The position numbers were made by a program, and so were the translations under genes. A DNA stretch of 64,000 nt from assembly GCA_030431975.1 (NCBI GenBank), contig JAUIHP010000002.1:372001-436000 (forward strand), given 5' to 3'. The notes under the pieces were generated by a model, which ran no database searches, was not told where the DNA came from, and saw nothing but the letters and a program-made list of their open reading frames with translations. This DNA comes from a bacterium (GTDB lineage Bacteria; Eisenbacteria; RBG-16-71-46; CAIMUX01). This document shows, in pieces, positions 61,360 to 64,000 of the stretch; position 1 is the first letter of the stretch; every line of letters starts with the position of its first letter.

Positions 61360-61534
61360 AATCGGAGGTCGATCCCCACATCTTGACGGCCAGCCCCCGA
61401 ACCTGGCTCCGCTTGGCGTCCTCCTCGAGGGTCTCTCCGAATCGCACTCCGGACGCACCCGAAGCTAAAGACGTCCCGCCGTCGGGCCGATTTTCACTTC
61501 GAAAGCGTTCACGGCATTGACCGGAGGAATTGAG

Positions 61535-61888
61535 ATGGATCTCCAGTTCGAGGATCACGGCGGCATCTGCGTCATCCGAACGCTCGAGACCGAGCTCGGC
61601 GCCGACAAGTCGGAGCAACTGCGCGAGCAGTTGTTGGCCAAGCTCGAAGAGAATCCGAATTGCGCTCTCGACCTGAGCCAGGTGGGCTTCATGGACAGCT
61701 CGGCTCTGGGAGCTCTCGTTGCGGGAATCAAGAGCGTTCGCGGTCGGGGGCACCTCCGCCTCTTCGGTCTGCAGCCGTCGATCGAGAACCTGTTCCGGCT
61801 CACCGGAATGAGTCGAATCTTCCCCTCGGATTCCGATCAGTCGAGCGCAGTCGAATCCATTCGCAAAGCCATGGAGGCCGCTGCCTAA
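61535..61888 (+). CDS. STAS-domain anti-sigma factor antagonist
   Basis: A 117-residue SpoIIAA/RsbV-like protein. The phosphorylatable serine motif is LSQVGFMDSSALGALVAG (Ser55/Ser56), with the usual preceding strand CALDL and C-terminal VESIRKAME helix. ATG 61535 follows GGAGGA by seven bases. As the neighbour of the phosphatase/kinase protein, it is the obvious substrate: phosphorylated by the RsbW-like domain, dephosphorylated by the SpoIIE-like domain (inference from family biochemistry). Its downstream partner is not identifiable in the window. Confidence 0.92.
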   Translation: MDLQFEDHGGICVIRTLETELGADKSEQLREQLLAKLEENPNCALDLSQVGFMDSSALGALVAGIKSVRGRGHLRLFGLQPSIENLFRLTGMSRIFPSDSDQSSAVESIRKAMEAAA

Positions 61889-61982
61889 GCGACCTCCTCG
61901 TCCGCCCCACCTAGCAAATCCAAGCCGGATCCCGCATTCTCCCCACGTCTCACTCTTTATCGAGCGGGACGGAAGGACTGGA

Positions 61983-63425
61983 ATGAAGGGCATTGTCGTC
62001 GGCGCCGGCGGAACCACCCGCGAGCTTCTTCGCCGCCTCAGCACCACCTGGGAAATCACCGTTGTCGAACAGGACCGGGCCAGTCTCGAGCTGGCTCGCA
62101 AGATTCGCCCGTTTCGCGCCGTTCTGGGGGACGGGTCGAGCCGCATCGTCCTGGAGCGCGCCGGCTTGGATACGGCCGATGCCCTGGTTGCAGCCACCAA
62201 CAACGATGACGTCAATCTGGAAGTCTGTCGCATCGGGAAGTCCGCGGGCCTGACCCGGATCGTTGCGATTTCTGCCGACCCGGAGCGCATCCCCGACTAC
62301 CGGGAACTTCAGATCCCCGCCTTCTCTCCCGACCAGCTTCTGGCACGCCGCCTCGAGGAAGGCTTGGAGTCCCGACGCGTCAGTTCCCAGTCGTTTGCCC
62401 GAGGGCGCGCGGAAGCCATCGAGTTCGAAGTCGCGGAAAGTTCATCCGTACGCGGTCGCGCCCTCAAGGACCTACGCGCACGTAGCTGGGTCGTCGGGAC
62501 CATTCTCCGCGATGACGAGCTCCTCATTCCGCATGGCGACACCCGCTTCCAGCCCGGCGACCTCGTTACGGTGGTCGGCGCGGGCGCGGACTTCGCGGAG
62601 ATTCTCCGCACGTTCACCGCGGGAGAGGCGCGTTTCCCTTTGGATCACGGAAAGAACCTCGCCGTGGCTCTGGAAGAGAAGGGACTGGAGCGCACGGTCG
62701 CGGAGACATCGCATCTGATCAAACACTCGCGGGCCACGTCTTTGCTGCTCATCCAAAAAGACCCGGATGTCATTCGTGACATTGACGAAAAGGCAAGACA
62801 AGACCGGCTGGTCGATATGGTCAACGCAAACTCGGACGGTGTGGAAACGTTGACCCGTCTCGTAAAGACGGGACCGGAACGGACACTCGAGCAGGTCACC
62901 CTGTCGGAGAGCATCGGAATCATCGTGCGCTCCGCCCCCGGAGGAGGCGCGGCCGGACTCTGGCGCGCCCGACGCATCGTCGCAATGGCCCGTAAGACCC
63001 GTCGGCCGGTTTTGATTTCCCGCGGGTCGCATCCCTACAACCGGATCCTCGTCACAGCTCGCCGAACCCGGGCCGGGCGCACCGCCGCACGGACGGCTAT
63101 CGACCTTGCCGTTCAGAACAAGTCGGAGCTCATGGCCCTTGCCACCGTCGATCCCGTTTTCCTGGCCGCTGCCGACGCTCCGCAGGAAGCCCGTCTCGCC
63201 ATCAGCTTCGTGCGTGAGGAAGCGGCCGTCCTCGGGCAACCCGTGAAGAGCCGGATCCGCCGAGGCAACCCCGTCCGAATCTTTCTGGAAACGGCGAGAG
63301 AGGAGTCGGACCTTCTGGTTTTGGGCGTCGATCCCGAAAGGAAGAATCGTTTTCAGATGGGAGTCGTCGAACACCTGGCCCACCGAGCCAAGGTTTCCGT
63401 CCTGCTCGTTCCATCTCGGGAGTAG
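61983..63425 (+). CDS. TrkA (RCK)-universal stress protein fusion
   Basis: A 480-residue protein. RCK_N (1-115) begins MKGIVVGAGGTTRELLRRL with WEITVVEQDRASLELA and DALVAATNNDDVNLEVC. RCK_C (about 140-210) includes VRGRALKDLRARSWVVGTIL and FQPGDLVTVVGAG. The remainder looks like two UspA-type domains; the second (about 352-480) is clear: YNRILVTARRTRAGRTAARTAIDLAV...ESDLLVLGVDPERKNRFQMGVVEHLAHRAKVSVLLVPS. The next gene, an antiporter, starts 2 bp later, so it likely gates that transporter in response to NAD(H) or ATP-type ligands. Confidence 0.85.
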   Translation: MKGIVVGAGGTTRELLRRLSTTWEITVVEQDRASLELARKIRPFRAVLGDGSSRIVLERAGLDTADALVAATNNDDVNLEVCRIGKSAGLTRIVAISADPERIPDYRELQIPAFSPDQLLARRLEEGLESRRVSSQSFARGRAEAIEFEVAESSSVRGRALKDLRARSWVVGTILRDDELLIPHGDTRFQPGDLVTVVGAGADFAEILRTFTAGEARFPLDHGKNLAVALEEKGLERTVAETSHLIKHSRATSLLLIQKDPDVIRDIDEKARQDRLVDMVNANSDGVETLTRLVKTGPERTLEQVTLSESIGIIVRSAPGGGAAGLWRARRIVAMARKTRRPVLISRGSHPYNRILVTARRTRAGRTAARTAIDLAVQNKSELMALATVDPVFLAAADAPQEARLAISFVREEAAVLGQPVKSRIRRGNPVRIFLETAREESDLLVLGVDPERKNRFQMGVVEHLAHRAKVSVLLVPSRE

Positions 63426-63427
63426 CC

Positions 63428-64000
63428 GTGCACGAGGCCACCACTCTCATTCTCATCGCCGCCGGCGCACTCGTGCTCCCACTTCTCGCCGGACGCCTGC
63501 TCGTCCCCGCCGTCGTTCTCGAGATTTTCTTCGGCGTGGCCATGGGACCGCACGGACTGGGTCTCATCGAACACTCGGAGTTGCTCGAATTCCTCGCGGA
63601 GTTCGGGTTCTTTCTGCTCATGTTTCTTTCGGGATTCGAGATCGACTTCGGCAAGCTGGGACGTCAGGGTCCCGGGCAAATCGCCACGGCACTACTCATC
63701 TTCGGGTCCACTCTGGGTTTGGCCTTCCTCTTCGCCCACCAGATGGGCTTTGGCCCCTTTGTCACCTTCCTTCTTGCAACGACTTCGATGGGCTTGGTCG
63801 TTCCGACACTGCGATCAACCCGGCGCACGCACACTCCATTGGGACAGTCGATTCTCATCTCCGCGGCCCTCGCCGACTTCCTCACCATGATCGGAGTCAC
63901 GCTCTTCGCGCTTGCCTACGAACACGGGGTCGGATGGCAACTGACGAAGGTCCCCGCGCTCTTTGCGATCATTGCTGTCATTCTCCTGGCGTTGAGGACA
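63428..64000 (+). CDS. CPA2-family cation:proton antiporter (partial)
   Basis: The first 191 residues of a Na_H_Exchanger/KefB-type membrane protein, cut by the window end. It starts with GTG two bases after the RCK-Usp stop. Hydrophobic helices follow one another: TTLILIAAGALVLPLLAG, RLLVPAVVLEIFFGVAMGPHGLGLI (typical second helix), LLEFLAEFGFFLLMFLSGFEIDF, ATALLIFGSTLGLAFLFA, FVTFLLATTSMGLVVPTL and LISAALADFLTMIGVTLFAL. The pattern ...LxxxxELGxxxLLFxxGxE is the CPA2 signature. Likely K+ or Na+/H+ exchange controlled by the upstream RCK protein. Confidence 0.88.
   Translation, partial: MHEATTLILIAAGALVLPLLAGRLLVPAVVLEIFFGVAMGPHGLGLIEHSELLEFLAEFGFFLLMFLSGFEIDFGKLGRQGPGQIATALLIFGSTLGLAFLFAHQMGFGPFVTFLLATTSMGLVVPTLRSTRRTHTPLGQSILISAALADFLTMIGVTLFALAYEHGVGWQLTKVPALFAIIAVILLALRT

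Overview
The window is about 64 kb of GC-rich (about 60-65% by eye) bacterial chromosome, densely coded and running off both ends inside genes. The organism is a diderm: it has a Tol/TonB-type transducer with TolB, outer-membrane beta-barrels, lipoproteins, a secretin and a Wza-like exporter. Several secreted proteins end in an FlgD-type Ig-like C-terminal domain, and there is a tricorn-like protease, a long-type IspH and DXP-independent PdxST. That mix is typical of uncultured lineages on the edge of the FCB group (Eisenbacteria, Krumholzibacteriota or Latescibacterota-like). The placement is inferred from gene style, not measured.

Layout. 1-3.4 kb: tolB (partial), a TonB/TolA-like transducer and an unusual ABC-class ATPase. 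3.6-10 kb: Gfo/Idh/MocA oxidoreductase, trkA, NAD isocitrate dehydrogenase, a GlcD-type FAD oxidase and era. 10-16.6 kb: tricorn-like protease, ispH, a DUF4398-like lipoprotein and mutY. 16.6-19 kb: a 168-bp element with 31-bp inverted-repeat ends, then an ECF sigma / anti-sigma / exported-protein operon. 19-22.6 kb: pdxST with a MocR-type regulator. 22.7-26.5 kb: GT-C glycosyltransferase, hflX and a GNAT acetyltransferase. 26.6-29 kb: groESL with a clear terminator. 30-42.7 kb: mostly exported or surface proteins, plus aceE. 43.3-48.4 kb: an exopolysaccharide/O-antigen block (Wza-like, glycosyltransferase, Wzy, Wzz). 48.5 kb: a nitrilase-family amidase.

49.6-61.9 kb is the most distinctive region: a type IV pilus / type II secretion hybrid. 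It encodes three GspG-like pseudopilins, a GspF/PilC platform, a PilM-PilN fusion, a PilO-PilP fusion and a secretin with a C-terminal TPR tail. Convergent to these are a PilB/GspE ATPase, a stand-alone receiver and a GAF-SpoIIE phosphatase carrying an RsbW-like kinase domain, with a STAS protein divergent from them. The window ends with a TrkA-UspA fusion followed by a CPA2 cation:proton antiporter (partial).

A recurring oddity is the number of short tandem repeats with period 6, 12, 13 or 15 bp. Those inside genes keep the reading frame, giving 4- or 5-residue peptide repeats in GlcD, Era and a large secreted protein. No tRNA, rRNA, CRISPR array, transposase or prophage gene was seen.
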